A stretch of DNA of 64,000 nucleotides, taken from contig CP136064.1 in assembly GCA_032622095.1 (NCBI GenBank), positions 6,691,512-6,755,511 on the forward strand, given 5' to 3'. The DNA comes from Siphonodentalium dalli. Lineage: Eukaryota; Mollusca; Scaphopoda; Gadilida; Siphonodentaliidae. Both the position numbers and the translations under genes were made by a program. Positions 25,420-38,599 of the stretch are shown here, piece after piece (the first letter of the stretch is position 1; the number at the start of each line of letters is the position of its first letter). The notes beneath the pieces are model-generated. The model was not told the origin of the DNA. It was given only the letters and a program-made list of their open reading frames with translations, and searched no databases.

Positions 25420-26720
25420 AATGATGCAGATTGGGATATTTGAAATTTGGAACTTGACCAAGCCCCTAGGCCAGAATCATGATATCTGGTTTGAGCTCGG
25501 GAATATAACATCGGGCTGAAATGAAGAGGGGAATGTATGTATTTTTCTAAAGTTATCGCTAAGAAATTACCCCATGTAATACACACAATCGATGCCAAAT
25601 ATACATGATACAGCTTCATGCAAAGGGGAAAACCCAGCTTGACAAAATTGACTAAATCGGACGGAATTTTATGACACCACAACAGGCGAATGAGCGTGGC
25701 CAAAAAAAAACAAACAAACAAACAAAACAAATAATATAATATAGGCAAATCGGGGGTCACTTCTTGTATATATCTATTTGTATTATATATATGTAAATAT
25801 GTTTTGTTCATGTACTAATGCACTTATGTTCTGTATTGATTTGCAGCTAAGGCATAATAAACTTATCAAACACTCGAAAAAAAAATATGGCCAATAGTAT
25901 AAATGCGTTGACCTGTTTGGTGCGCAGGGTATTTAGATTTATGCATTCGCTTTAGAGAAAAAATGAATGACTTTGAAAGCAATTTGTCTCATTTTCAAAA
26001 ATACCGGGAATTATTTTTAAGTTGGGAAAGTTATTATTTTTTATTTAAAGGTTGATGAAAACTTTCAGCAGTGACAGACATTTAATAATTCCCAAAAGGA
26101 TGTGGCAAGAACGTTTCTTCTTCTATAATATACAGTTGTCGCCCGCGATTGAGTGAGACATGGGGATTTGTCGCCAGCTCGAGGGCCGCGCATACATTAT
26201 TTAATCCAGTTCGAAGAGTTAATTTTATGTTGGTATCCTCGCTTTTTAAAAAACAAAACATTCACAATTTGTATAAATTACCCCCCCCCTCAATCATTTG
26301 CGCAGCTATTGTCCGGTCAGATTGCTGGTCAGATGGTTGTAATCGGTTCACGAAGAGAAGAGTAAAGCAATTTCGAAGTATAACATGCGGCTAAATGTTC
26401 GGTTTCGTTTTAAATGAGCGTAAAGATGCAAGTGAACTGTTAATTTCGAGAACGCTAAAATGTGAAACTAACACGTTGTAGTGGTGCAAAAAGAAATTGA
26501 CAACTGTTACAGACTGTTACGCAACATAAGGGTATTATTATGAATTCTGAGGAATGTATAGCCGAAAGGAAATTATCCACTGATAAACAGTAAAGAGTAG
26601 ATATTTGATCTTTATAACTTAGTACAGAAAGGTATTTGTAACGTATATACATCGTGTGTGCAATTTTCTGCATAATAAGGTTGATCTATTTGTTCGACGG
26701 TATTTATTATTGATATAAAT
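25420..26720. other. No gene recognised
   Basis: This stretch was read on both strands. It holds AT-rich sequence, a short (aac/aaac)n tract near 25708-25735, a run of C at 26281-26289 and short open frames without recognisable domains. If the lectin exons form one gene, it is intron. Confidence 0.5.
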
Positions 26721-26724
26721 TTGT

Positions 26725-27788
26725 CAATGTTGTACATCTTCTAATTTCGTGCATCCATTTCCAAAATATTAGTTAAGGCCATCTTGGTTAAACACGCTGT
26801 TTGTGCCCTTTTGTATGGAGCACTCTGATTGGTCGAAACTGCCTCGAAGTTTCAGCTCACAGCTCGGGCTATCAACGCGATGCGTGATTGGCTGATAATG
26901 TATCGCGAGACTTCAGGTTGCCATTCAGAGTGTGATAAACAAAAAGTCCAGATGTATAAAAGTGCTGTCTTACCAAGTCTCAATGTTCTGTCTGCAAACT
27001 CGAATGGTTAGATGCGAATCGACCAGTTAATGAGCGTGCTCTGTTCCATCGCGATATTTGAATCTATATTTGCATTTCACTTAATGAATTTATCTTAGTA
27101 GAACACAATGGAAAATTGGCATTTAACGCTCATATGCGAAATGGACACACAGCATTCTAGATAGAAACAGTTGTTATCGAAGATGGTGTTAATCCTAGGG
27201 ATGAGCTACCACCAAAAAGAGGATCGGAGTTTGAACTCGAGAAGTTGTGAACTACTGCCAGGGATACTGCTGCTGACGCGCGAAGGGTTGTAGCGGGAAC
27301 CTCTGCGGGGTTCCGCCTTCCACCACCTTCTGCCTCTGTCAGCCGGGATCAGGAAGTTGTGGCTTTAGTTGAGGGACTTGTGGTACAGACAAAGAGGAAC
27401 TTGCTACGCACGGGAGACCTAAAACAGAATGTTAAAGTTCCTAAGACTGAATACACTTTTTCCATTTGCCAATAGCATACTATTGCCTTAAGTTGGCAAG
27501 GGAAAGTGTGACAGTTTCGGTCTCTCTGCTAACCTATTCTCGTGGCGAAGATATTTAAATACGAACTGGGTGTTCTAATGACGAAATGATGCATCAAAAT
27601 GACAATGGACTCACCTTAAACGTTGTTATAATAATTATTAGTGATTTTTATTTATTCTTAGTTAATTTAGTATAGTTTTCAATGTTGTACATTTTCTAAT
27701 TTCGTGCATCCATTTCCAAAATGTTTGTTAAGACCATCTTGGTTAAGCACGTTGTTTGTGCCTTTGGACTTTTTGTATGGAGCTCTCC
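26725..27788 (+). mobile_element. Possible short-LTR (TRIM-like) retrotransposon: direct repeats flanking 860 bp
   Basis: A block of about 100 bp at 26725-26826 (tgttgtacatcttctaattt ... gtgcatccatttccaaaat ... catcttggttaa) recurs in the same orientation at 27680-27788 with few changes. The blocks start TG. A TATA-like tataaaag lies at about 26956, after the left copy. The interval holds a 74-codon open stretch (27251-27475). This layout fits a terminal-repeat retrotransposon in miniature, but no primer binding site, polypurine tract or target duplication was confirmed. Confidence 0.4.
27251..27475 (+). CDS. Small open frame of unknown function between the direct repeats
   Basis: The frame lies between an upstream TGA and a TAG and has no ATG start. 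It reads DTAADARRVVAGTSAGFRLP and then EVVALVEGLVVQTKRNLL, with a basic C-terminal part. It is GC-richer and more protein-like than the surroundings. It might be a fragment of an element-encoded capsid-like protein or a host exon. No family was recognised. Confidence 0.3.
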   Translation, partial: TTARDTAADARRVVAGTSAGFRLPPPSASVSRDQEVVALVEGLVVQTKRNLLRTGDLKQNVKVPKTEYTFSICQ

Positions 27789-27995
27789 ATATTTGATTTC
27801 TCACTATTAAAGTGACATATAACTCGACATGATTTCTCACTCTTAAAGTGACATATTACTTTCCATATCCATAACTGATTTCTCACTATTAAAGTGGCAT
27901 GTAACTTTGCATGTTTGATTTCTCACTCTTAAAGTGACACATTACTTTACATATTCATACTTGAGTTTTCACTCTGAAAGTGGTTCATGTTAATA
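27789..27995 (+). repeat. Tandem repeat, TGATTTCTCACT-TTAAAGTGACAT units
   Basis: Five diverged units of about 40-55 bp contain tttctcactattaaagtgac or tttctcactcttaaagtgac. Each has a small inverted motif (cact-ttaaagtg). They follow directly on the right member of the direct-repeat pair. From 28000 to 29570 no gene or other repeat was recognised, apart from ttcacaccgggcgcg and its near-copy ttcacaccgaaaaag around 28730-28800. Confidence 0.7.
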
Positions 27996-29571
27996 CGTAA
28001 TGTATTCACAATAAATTGAATTATATTGATACGTATATAGTGACTTATTTAAACTAAGATAAGTTATGATTTGTTAATGAATAAATAATTAACTTGTGTT
28101 ATTACTCACATATCCACCACACTATCCGGCCTGGGAAGGGACCACAAGGGTCTACTTCAATAGGAAGCCAGCAAACACAATTCCTGTTACACTGGTAATC
28201 GCTGAGCGGTCAACAACTGTTGAAATGTTACCATCGAATGGAACAAGTGATTCGCGGCCGCCACGCGACGCACCCTCAGCCAATCAGAAGGGAGGAAATG
28301 GGACGAAGAATAACAATAATTGATGTTACCCTTCACCCAACTCCTCTGATTAGACAGCAAGTAAGTCACACAGCCAACATCTCGACAGATGTTGCCATGA
28401 TAAGTACAACGTGCGGACATATCTTACCATTCGCTGACGAATGTGTTATAATGTAACTTTCGAAACATCGCGAACAATGACGTTTGGTCATTTGCATCAT
28501 TATCGTTTTTAATTTGCAATTGAAATGTGCCGTGCGCATATAGTGTTGCGACCGACGCGAATTTGTTTTATGGTGTAAGGTTCCTTTTCGGTCTTCTTAT
28601 ATTAACAGCGTTAACCAGATAGTTGCACAATAACATAATGCAGCTTATATTGAAACACCGCAGACAAAATTAATGCACAACCTAGATACATTATAATTCG
28701 CTTCGTGTTACTAATGGTCAATTCACACCGGGCGCGCGATTTTTACGCCGTGTCTGTTGTCCGTAGCGGGTCAAAGCACGCGATTTTGATATTCACACCG
28801 AAAAAGACCGCATGGTTGGCCACGACGAGATGACAGCAGTGATTTTATTTGTCCCATTGAAGGCGAAACAGTTTGCTTACTAAATAACGGGTAAGTTAGA
28901 GTTATATTTCTTTCAAAAACTTAAAACATTGGGCGACGACGGTGAAGTTGTATGATATTGCCGATTTGGTCTAATAACATGTCCAACTATATAGGATTTG
29001 CTTTTGAGTAATGAAATTTCAATATTGGCTTATTAATAATTTGGGTTTCTATATGTTCTTTCTAAAGTACCGCATTGACTGTGGAAATAAAGACAGTGAC
29101 ACTAGTAACAAGAATGACACAGCATTGATCCATGTTTTATGTATTGAGTACACTGTGCGGGCCTGGCATTGTATCGTGGTTGTTTTGGTCTGATTGTGAT
29201 ATGTCTGCCGCGCGTTACCCCCCCCCCGCAAACTATAAAGCAAACATTGTTCTTATAACTCACTTCGCAGATTACAGATCATATAGGATTGCACAACACT
29301 TGTATTATTAAGAACTGTTAAAATAATATTATTCATAATCATCCCGACTGATATATAGTTACCTCATTCCATCCACGATGACGCACACGCCTATGTCAAC
29401 ACGTGTGTCAGCACCTACATTTACTATTATACTCACATATGTTCTTGTTTATATTTGCACCGACTGTAAAATGTTCGTCTTGTGGCAATGGCAGTGGCAG
29501 GAAACTCACTCTGGAATTATCATTCTCCATAGGAGGTCCCTATGACATTAACCCTTTGAACACAGTTTCCC

Positions 29572-30465
29572 ATGGGAGTTGAACTAACTACGTGGAGAAT
29601 AACAATAGGGACCTTCCAATTTTCCAGACGAAACGGTTCACAGAAAACGCCATCGCCCCCCAAATGTCGTATCATTAAACTCGCTTTCGGGATTAGCTCA
29701 ATTAGATTAATATTACTATTAACAACACTCTTGGTATGCAGCGATTCAGGCCACTCAGACTATCACTCCGTCTCTATTTTCCCCTTGAACATACGAAGTA
29801 TCCGTAATAAACTGTTTAAAATATTCGATGAAATCAACGACCATGATATATTATGTTTCACCGAAACCCACATTGACGCAACATTTCCAACAACGAACAT
29901 GCAGCTCGAAGGGTTCTCTGATCCAGTAAGACACGATGGTGCGAGCTACGGGGGAGGTATTGCCGTTTATTTCGCAAATCACCTGATCTTCGAACGTATG
30001 CCCTCTCTCGAATTCGACGACTCAGTCCTGTGGTTCAAACTGAGGTGCAGATCTTCAAATTATCTGTTATGTGTGTCATATCGCTCTGACCAATTTTGTC
30101 ACGAGCGATACTTGGAACTACTTGATCAGTCTATAGCGGATGCACTAGATCTTAATATACCCATGGTTCTAACTGGCGAATTTAATTATAATGCCTTGGA
30201 CCCATCCTCAAAAATCAATGAAATAATCTTCTACTATAGCCTTCGGGACATCATTAAAACTCCAAACAGAGTTGCATCGACAACATCGACACTTCTCGAC
30301 CCCATCATAGTGAACAGCACTGTCACATCATGTGAATCAGAATTGATTGACTTAGGCAGATCTATCTCAGATCACTATGCAGCAATAGCGTATCTGAAAT
30401 ACGAGTATAGCAGTAATGGTCCATATTCTCGATTGGTCAGAAACTACGAAAAAAGGCAATTATGA
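29572..30465 (+). pseudogene. LINE endonuclease domain (APE/EEP type)
   Basis: A 297-codon open frame in which the endonuclease starts near residue 66. Visible family motifs: N73 in LNIRSIRNK, E98 in CFTETH, Y170 in SYRSD, 202-205 GEFN where the family has GDFN (catalytic Asp changed to Glu), D243 in STLLDPI and 266-268 SDH. The first 60 residues look like read-through of the 5' region. The D-to-E change in GDFN would be expected to impair cleavage. The ATG at 29572 is simply the first in frame and may not be a true start. Confidence 0.85.
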
Positions 30466-31019
30466 ACAAGCAATGGAACTCATCCGCTACCCAGAATGGT
30501 TACGCTCCATTGAAATAGCACCTGATATTGACACAGCGACTGAAATTTTTACTTCGAAATTCCTTGACATTATGGATCAAACTGTTCCTCAATCTAAAAT
30601 ATTGATCAGGCCCAAAGACAAACATTGGTTCACATCAGAATTACGACCGATGACTCGAAGAAGAGACAGGCTACGTAAGATTGCGATAAAATCCAAAAAG
30701 GACATAGTCTGGGCGAAATTCAAAAAAGTACGAAACACGGTCACCAATATGAAAAAGTAGGCAAGGGCCCAATACGAGGAACATCTCCAGAATACTGTCA
30801 AAGACCAACCTTCCCCAAAATATTTTTGGCATAGCATCAACGAAATTATGCAAAACAAACATAAATACGCTATCCCCCCTCTCATCGATTATGATGGCAA
30901 TCTTGAAACTGACGATCAAACCAAAGCATCGATGCTTAATGATGCTTTCATTGCTAACTCAATCCTCGACGATTCCTCTTGCATTATACCGGTATTAACA
31001 CAAAAAATGTAATGATACG

Positions 31020-32042
31020 ATAACTGAAATTGACTTCAATCTTGACGACATCACTTCGGCAATTGCGAGTATGAAACCAAACAAAGCGTCAGGCCATGGC
31101 GGCATCACAGTTAGAATGCTGCAGTAAACAAGCCCAGCTATTGCCATCCCTCTCAGAATTATATTTAGGAAATCTCTTGAATTTCCTAATAAATGGAAAC
31201 AAGCAAATGTCATTCCTATTTATAAGAAAAACGACAGATCCAACTGCAAAAACTATCGCCCAATATCTCTACTTCCATGCGTCAGCAAGCTCCTGGAGAA
31301 AATAGTACTGAAATATTTATCCGCTTATTTCAGTAAGTACAATATACTATTCCAATATCAATCAGGATTTGTATCAGGCCACAGCACCACTTTTCAGCTA
31401 CTTGAGATATACCACACACTGTGTCAGGCACTCGATGAGAAGTTAAATACGTCTGCAATTTTCTGCGATATTTCCAAAGCATTTGAGAGAGTCTGGCACA
31501 GGGGGTTGTTATTCAAGGTGGAGCAAAACGGAGTAACCGGGAATATACACAAATGGATACACGGTTATCTCTCTAATGGATCACAGCGCGTTCAAATAGG
31601 AATTACATTCTCCGACTATCAGACGATATCGGCAGGTGGTCCACAAGAATCTATCCTCGGACCCTTTCTATTTTTGACTTACATTAACGACCTCGCAACA
31701 ACGATCCAATCACTCACTCGAATGTTCGCGGATGATACTTGCTTCTTTACTGCCCAAACACCACCCGATGATTGTGCTCGCGAACTCTATGACGACATTG
31801 AAAGAGTGAATCGGTGGCCAAAACAATGGATGGTAACCTTTAATGCAGAAAAATCAAAGTCTATGGCATTTTCACTCACCCACTCTGACAATTCCCTCGA
31901 TTTAGATCTCGACAACGATGCTATTCAACAAGTAACTCTTCACACCCATCTTGGCGTTTCTATCCAATCAAATCTACATTGGGACACCCAAATAAATAGT
32001 ATTTGCAAAAGAGTTGCCAGCAGATTGTCACAACTCAGGTGA
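31020..32042 (+). pseudogene. LINE reverse transcriptase domain
   Basis: Frame 3 reads through the RT fingers and palm: ANVIPIYKKNDRSNCKNYRP, DISKAFERVWH (family D-x-SKAFD), SAGGPQESILGPFLF (family SxGVPQGSxLGP) and MFADDT, the catalytic F/YADD box. The later thumb part includes WMVTFNAEKSKSM. An in-frame TAA at 31125 separates the N-terminal segment. The FD-to-FE change and the altered GVPQGS box are signs of decay. The next segment (VNRQTIEIMFKTYI ... MEYG) is in another frame. Confidence 0.88.
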
Positions 32043-33589
32043 TGAAGTTCCAAGTAAACCGACAGACGATCGAGATAATGTTCAAAACATATATACTCCA
32101 AATAATGGAATATGGTGACATAATTTGGGATAACGCCCCTGATTGCCTACTCCAAAAGCTCGACCGTCTATATATCGATGGTGGTAGAATAATAACTGGC
32201 CTGACCCGATCTGCCTCAGAAGCGAGAGTACTGGATGAACTTGGATGCCCCCACCCCCAACGAAAGACATAAATTACATAAAACGCGCATGTGGCATAAA
32301 ATATTGGACACCTTACATAACGAAACTTTTGCCTCTTACCGTTGGGGAATCATGTCGATACCCAATTAGAAATCCGTTACGATACGTCAACTATTCCACG
32401 AACACAACTCACTTTAAATCAAGTTTCCTCCCAACTATGATTGCTGAATGGAATGTATCGTGCAAAATAACAACTGATGCAAAAAAACTCACAGACCCCA
32501 CATCAGAACCAACTAAGGACGAAATACTTGCTAATATGTACATGTATACTAATTTACGCATCGAAGATACATCAATAAGACCCCCTTCGTACTACAATGT
32601 CGGGCGGAGAACATCAAATATTTTGCAATGTAGGCTCCGAAACAACTGCAGTGATCGCAACTTCGATAAATTATAAAAATTACATATCACCAAGCCAGTG
32701 TTGCTCCTGCCGTAACCAATGTGAAGATGCAAGCCATTTTTTCTTCGAATGTCCTTTCTTCATAGGATCAAGGAACCGTATGTGGAAACGACTAGATGAG
32801 CATAAAGTGGTCACCACCAGTATTAAAGATATTCTCTTTGGCATACCCGAAAATAGCGATACCTTGAACAGGCGATTATTCGAGACAGTACAATCATTCA
32901 TCATATCCACAGACCGATTTCAGTAATCATTATTCCATTGACTCCGCCCACTGCCATAGCCACAATTACAACCTACATGTTTTTGATTGGGAGCCGGTTC
33001 CCCTATGTATACATAGCCGATCACATGGGACACCGTCTCCCACACAAATAACAACAAAACTTTCATCAAATTTCATTCCTGCAAAACTATCGACTTGAAT
33101 TCATCAGCAACTGAACGCCAGGGGAGAGGAGCTTCGCTAATTTTCGTAACTTGTGCTCCGATCCCCTGTGCACACAAAACATCATCCATATATTCTGTTT
33201 GTAAATTATTCCATGTATTTGTGGGTCACAAAATAAATATGTTCAAATAAACATGTAGTACACTATACATGATATTAATCAGAATATAGCTGAGAACGAA
33301 TTCGAGTTTAAATACATGTATTCAAATTCCAAGGAGTCACAAGTTATAGCTCACACAATGGTAACAATCATCCATATATATGTATATATATTGAACACGA
33401 ATAGAAACATGTGTGCAGTTGGAATATATAGAACAAGAAAGGTAGACATGGTCAGAAATCCAATTTACTGCTGAATATGTTAGCAAAGATAGCGCTTTCG
33501 GAAGTGTTCTGATTCTTCAGGTTCCACATATTCGTAACAGTCTTAGTTTCAACTGTTTTCACAAATTGACATCTTGTTTCCGATGATTT

Positions 33590-33925
33590 TTTACGAGATT
33601 TGTAGACGTCAAGTTGAAGAACACGACATGTCTTTATTGAAGATAACTTTCAGTCCATTGTGACGTCATTTCCTTAACTTCGACTGTAGTGCGGTCAGTA
33701 GTATATGAATGACAAATTTAATGGCGAAATGCTTAATCTCTTCGTAGAGTCCGTGTCCCGTGTTTTGTAGACTTCAAGTTGAAGAACACAAGACATGTCT
33801 TTGTTGAAGATAACTTTCAGTCCATTGTGACGTAATTTCCTTAACTTCAACTAACCTTAGTGTGGTGAGTAGAATGTGAATGACATAATTAATGATGAAA
33901 AGCTTAATCTCTTCGAATATATACG
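33590..33925 (+). repeat. Tandem duplication, about 170-bp period
   Basis: The block tttgtagacgtcaagttgaa ... cagtccattgtgacgtcatt ... gcttaatctcttcg at about 33599-33750 is repeated at about 33769-33920. Two TGACGT-containing motifs fall at equivalent positions. No gene is seen between 33252 and 34001. Confidence 0.7.
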
Positions 33926-34144
33926 CATAACGCATTTCAAATGCATATTAAAACGATATGTGGTTATAAACAGAGTGCCGTCGCAAAATTATAACAAAGC
34001 GTTAATCCTTTACCCAACAAACCGGCCAAATAAAGCTTCAACAGCCTAAAATATCTTCGGTCTGTCTCAATAGAACCATACAAATATGGATATCATTGGA
34101 ACCGGCTCCTTGACCACATTGTGATAGTTACAGTTATGCCCTGT

Positions 34145-34213
34145 GCCAATGCATTCTCTTATATATGCGAGTCGACCATAGGTCGCCTCGCATATATAAG
34201 AGAATGCATTGGC
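34145..34213. repeat. 69-bp palindrome
   Basis: Identical in design to the unit at 7690, with tcgaccataggtcgc at the centre. Confidence 0.9.
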
Positions 34214-34292
34214 CTAAAAAAAATCTGTTTTTAACACTTTTTGCCATTTTTTCTTACATTCTTTAACAATTTTATAATTTTTAATGTGTTAA

Positions 34293-34361
34293 GCCAATGC
34301 ATTCTCTTATATATGCGAGGCGACCTATGGTCGACTCGCATATATAAGAGAATGCATTGGC
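34293..34361. repeat. 69-bp palindrome, second of pair
   Basis: Same unit with the opposite centre (gcgacctatggtcga). Each arm matches the partner at 34145 almost base for base. Confidence 0.9.
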
Positions 34362-34487
34362 ACAGGGCCCTTCTGTTGGGTAAAGGGTTACACTGATGGT
34401 GAGAGATCGTCACACGTTGTATTTACATGTGACCAGGTTGATGTCTAAACAGAGGGGAGGAATATAACACTGATTATAGACAAAATC

Positions 34488-36034
34488 CAGACGTTATATC
34501 ATACGTTCTGTTATATCATACATATCTCTGTTTTATCATACATATCTCGGTTTTATCATACATATCTCTGTTTTATCATACATATCTCTGTTTTATCATA
34601 CATATCTCTGTTTTATAATACATATCTCTGTTATATCATACATATCTCTGTTATATCATACATATCTCTGTTATATCATACATATCTCTGTTATATCATA
34701 CATATCTCTGTTATATCATACATATCTCTGTTATATCATACATATCTCTGTTATATCATACATATCTCTGTTATATCATACATATCTCTGTTATATCATA
34801 CATATCTATGTTATATCATACATATCTCTGTTATATCATACATATCTCTGTTATATCATACATATCTATGTTATATCATACATATCTCTGTTATATCATA
34901 CATATCTATGTTATATCATACATATCTCTGTTATATCATACATATCTCGGTTTCATCATACATATCTCGGTTTTATCATACATATCTCGGTTTTATCATA
35001 CATATCTCTGTTATATCATACATATCTCTGTTATATCATACATATCTCTGTTATATCATACATAACTCTGTTTTATCATACATATCTCGGTTTTATCATA
35101 CATATCTCGGTTTTATAATACATATCTCTGTTTAATCATACATATCTCTGTTATATCATACATATCTCTGTTATATCATACATATCTCTGTTATATCATA
35201 CATATCTCTGTTATATCATACATATCTCTGTTATATCATACATACCTCTGTTATATTATACATATCTCTGTTATATCATACATATCTCTGTTATATCATA
35301 CATATATATGTTATATCACACATATCTCTGTTATATCATACATATCTCTGTTATATCATACATATCTCTGTTATATCATACATATCTCTGTTATATCATA
35401 CATATCTCTGTTATATCATACATATCTCGGTTTTATCATACATATCTCTGTTATATCATACATATCTGTGTTATATCATACATACCTCTGTTATATCACA
35501 CATACCTCTGTTATATCATACATATCTCTGTTATATCATACATATCTCTGTTATATCATACATATCTCTGTTATATCATACATATCTCTGTTATATCATA
35601 CATATCTCTGTTATATAATACATATCTCTGTTATATCATACATATCTATGTTATATCATACATATCTCTGTTATATCATACATATCTCTGTTATATCATA
35701 CATATCTCTGTTATATCATACATATCTCTGTTATATCATACATATCTCGGTTTTATCATACATATCTCTGTTATATCATACATATCTCTGTTATATCATA
35801 CATATCTCTGTTATAGCATACATATCTCTGTTATATCATACATATCTCTGTTATATCATACATATCTCTGTTATAGCATACATATCTCTGTTATATCATA
35901 CATATCTCTGTTATATCATACATATCTCTGTTATATCATACATATCTCTGTTATATCATACATATCTCTGTTATATCATACATATCTCTGTTATATAATA
36001 CATATCTCTGTTATATCATACATATCTCTGTTTT
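34488..36034 (+). repeat. 20-bp minisatellite, about 77 units
   Basis: The unit catatctctgttatatcata is repeated in perfect register for about 1.55 kb, with no insertion or deletion seen. Variation is limited to single-base types (ctcgg-tttt, ctatg, ctgtg, tataata). Because 20 bp times three gives 60 bp, all three plus frames stay open for long stretches, which produces open frames of up to 250 codons that are not genes. Confidence 0.97.
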
Positions 36035-36401
36035 CTTATAGAAATATGGTCATATCGTAGGGTGTTTCATTAAATTGGTTAACAAAAAAATTGAGATTTA
36101 GAAAGTGAGAAATTTGCTCCCAGTGCATAATTAAAACAATTTCACCGGGGTTACCCATCGAACCGCCCCTATACTATGGAACTTATGGAACTGGTGATAG
36201 ATACAGGAGAGGATAAACATTTTAAGATTTTAATGTAAGAAATTACTACCCAAGAGAAATTTACAAAATTCATCTCCGAGGAAAGTTTAAATTAAAGCAG
36301 CAGCGGGCCCAAGATTTGTAACATATATGTGCGTATAATTTAATTTGTTTCCTAATTTCTTAGCTGGTTTTAGTACGAGGAGACTTGGACTAATTGTAAG
36401 C

Positions 36402-36472
36402 CATTGCATTCTTTTATATATGCCAGGATCCCATGGGAGACTCGCATATGTACGAATATGCACTGTCATGGG
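36402..36472. repeat. Diverged 69-bp palindrome
   Basis: gccattgcattcttttatat ... gactcgcatatgtacgaata is recognisably the same unit, with many mismatches in the right arm. No other feature was recognised from 36040 to 37635. Confidence 0.6.
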
Positions 36473-37689
36473 ATAGTTAATGCTGCACCAGAGCAGCCCC
36501 CGTCATATAGCGTTGATTATATACATTCACCATTAACCACAAACAATATAATTTGTAATCATATATAGTAACTATATTGTATAACCATTGTTTCGTCAGT
36601 AATCGCGCGCGCTTTATTGTCGGTTCGAATTGTGTCTGAAAGATTCAGAGCCCAGTTTTACGAAAGCAACTTATGACATCGTTCGAACTTATGATGGTTT
36701 TAAGTTAAAACTTAAGCCATGAATGCATTTCACGAGCAAGGTGTTAACTTAAAATTGTAAACCTTCACAAAGACTTGTGTTGTGGAAGTTCGTCTTGCGT
36801 CGATAAAACTACGGAAACAATTTAACTTTTCACGGACAAACTAAGATCCGTTTATACCCCGGTTATCGATTTTAGTGTGTACTGCGTCGAATCAACAGGA
36901 AATAAGAATCTATTTTGAACATACGCTGTACGTATATAGCCAGTGTTCTTTGTTGAGTAACGGATGTGTAGACCAATCATTAAAAATTCCAACAACGCTT
37001 GTAAAGGTGATATACTTTCAATTGGTTCCACCCAACACAAATTTCTTCGATATACTCTGTACAACCAGAACATATATTCGAATTGAATCGAAGCCCAGTT
37101 GTTTGACACGGCATGTATTTCGAGTTTGGACGAAAACGACTAAACCTGATTTTTCAGTAATGTTTGACAAGAATACAACTAAGTGTTTACGAACTAATCA
37201 TGCCGACCATTAATATGCCCAGTAATATATCACAAGAATACATTTAAGTATTCAATTTCTTTTACCCCAACAGTGGTTTCCAAAGGTTTTTAACAGTCAC
37301 ACCAAATACCTACCGTGTTGCTGTATAATGCATCGTAATTTTACAATCTCAATAGCTTGTATAGCCGAATGCATCAGTAATCAACACAACTAATTTGAAA
37401 AATATTGAATAAAATAAAATTAAACGTTTACTTCGCCTCCTTCCTAATCATAGGCGGGAAAGTCATTATCACAAACCATTTTCTTTTGATTCTCGGTTTG
37501 CATAATATTACTGGCCAAAAGAAACCTATACAGGTAACAAATCATTTAGGCCATTGCATTGATTACAATTTAGTATGCGTTATCGAGACCGGATGGGCTG
37601 AAAAGCCACAGCTACTTGTGAGGTTGCGACGGGCCTATATAAGGGACATGACAATCTGCGGGATGGGATGTGATATGGGACAAAACGAA

Positions 37690-38070
37690 AATATGCGGGA
37701 CAGAATTTCAAATTGCGTGGGACGGCCGATATCTCGAGGAATACAGGGCGTAGGGGGCTCATTTTGATGTCTAACGAAGGGCCCACATTCGCCCTATCCA
37801 CACATATTAATCCCACCACTGACTGGACACCAGAAGTTGCATTATTTGATCGACAATTGACCTAACATGGGGTGGAATTTGGGATAGAATGACAATCTGC
37901 GGGACAGGATTTTCAAATTGCGTGGGACGGCCGATATCTCGAGGAATACAGCGTGTAGAGGGCTACTTTTGGTGTCTAACGAAAGGTCCACATTCGCCCT
38001 ATCCACACATATTAACCCCGCCACTGACCGGACACCGGAAGTTACATTATTCGGTCGACAACTGACCTAA
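37690..38070 (+). repeat. Two tandem sub-repeats in the left arm, 205-bp period
   Basis: gggacggccgatatctcgag occurs at about 37719 and 37924, each followed by gaatacag, a gtgtctaacgaa phrase, cacattcgccctatccacac and a gaccggacacc/gactggacacc phrase. The mirror copies in the right arm lie between about 45070 and 45450. Confidence 0.8.
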
Positions 38071-38599
38071 CATAAAATGCCACAAACACGAAAAACTGCG
38101 TTCGACATTAATGTTTAGAATTTAGATTTCTCGATGAATACACTAGCAAACAACAAGTTTTAGGTATAAAATAACGCAGTGGAATACTGTGCATTAGTTT
38201 TTAGCTACAATATGGCTGTTTTAGTGCGAATATTGTAATGGCAAACACGCTCCGATAAAACAGTTAAAAATAGACTCGATGTTTACAATTACAGGATCGA
38301 TTTCAGCCGGTATATTCAATATAATAGTGCGTATAGTATATCAAAATGTAGAATTAGACACAGGGAATGTATTTTGTTCCAAATGGGTCCAACAGGCGGT
38401 GAAATTGTTGCAGAAATTCGCTCCAAGATATTCGCACTTATTGTTATTTCAGTTGTGACTAAAAGCCCAGATGCCGGAGCCCAGCGACTAAAAGCCAAGT
38501 TACAAAATAGATCAACTGGTTTGAACGAATGAATATGTCAATGGTAAGACTATTCAAAAGAATATTCAAATCAAATAGTGTTTATAGACTTAAAAACTT

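Larger units (their letters stand above)
29572..33251 (+). pseudogene. Near full-length non-LTR retrotransposon (LINE, CR1/Jockey-like), broken
   Basis: Domains appear in the expected order over at least five frame changes. An APE-type endonuclease is in frame 1 (29572-30465). A linker is in frame 2 (30416-31012, stop at 30758). A reverse transcriptase is in frame 3 (about 31020-32042, stop at 31125). The RT C-terminal region is split between frames (32003-32272 and 32245-32676), and a Cys/His tail ends at 32926 (CSCRNQCEDASHFFFECPF). A 3' untranslated region runs to about 33251 and ends in short AT repeats (ataaatatgttcaaataaa). Intact elements of this kind nick target DNA and reverse-transcribe their RNA there. 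The frameshifts and stops make this copy inactive. Clade placement is by general resemblance only. Confidence 0.88.
34002..34391. mobile_element. TTAA-flanked MITE with paired 69-bp palindromes, copy 1
   Basis: The left end is TTAAtcctttacccaacaaa; the right end is tgttgggtaaaggg followed by TTAC (a mutated TTAA). The piece 34010-34145 (taaagcttcaacagcctaaa ... ggaaccggctccttgaccac) reappears reverse-complemented at 54545-54690, so the two copies lie in opposite orientation. Inside are two complete palindromes (34145-34213 and 34293-34361) separated by 79 bp of AT-rich spacer. The termini are piggyBac-like. There is no coding capacity. Confidence 0.75.

Noticed and set aside
35308-36060. 250-codon open frame (repeating YHTYLCYIIHISVIS), plus strand
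   Set aside because: It is a by-product of the 20-bp minisatellite; a second frame (35468-35998) is equally open and both encode the same periodic pattern.
37405-37767. 120-codon plus-strand frame at the left end of the recombinase element
   Set aside because: It crosses the element boundary at 37636 and continues into arm sequence that is non-coding in its mirror copy.
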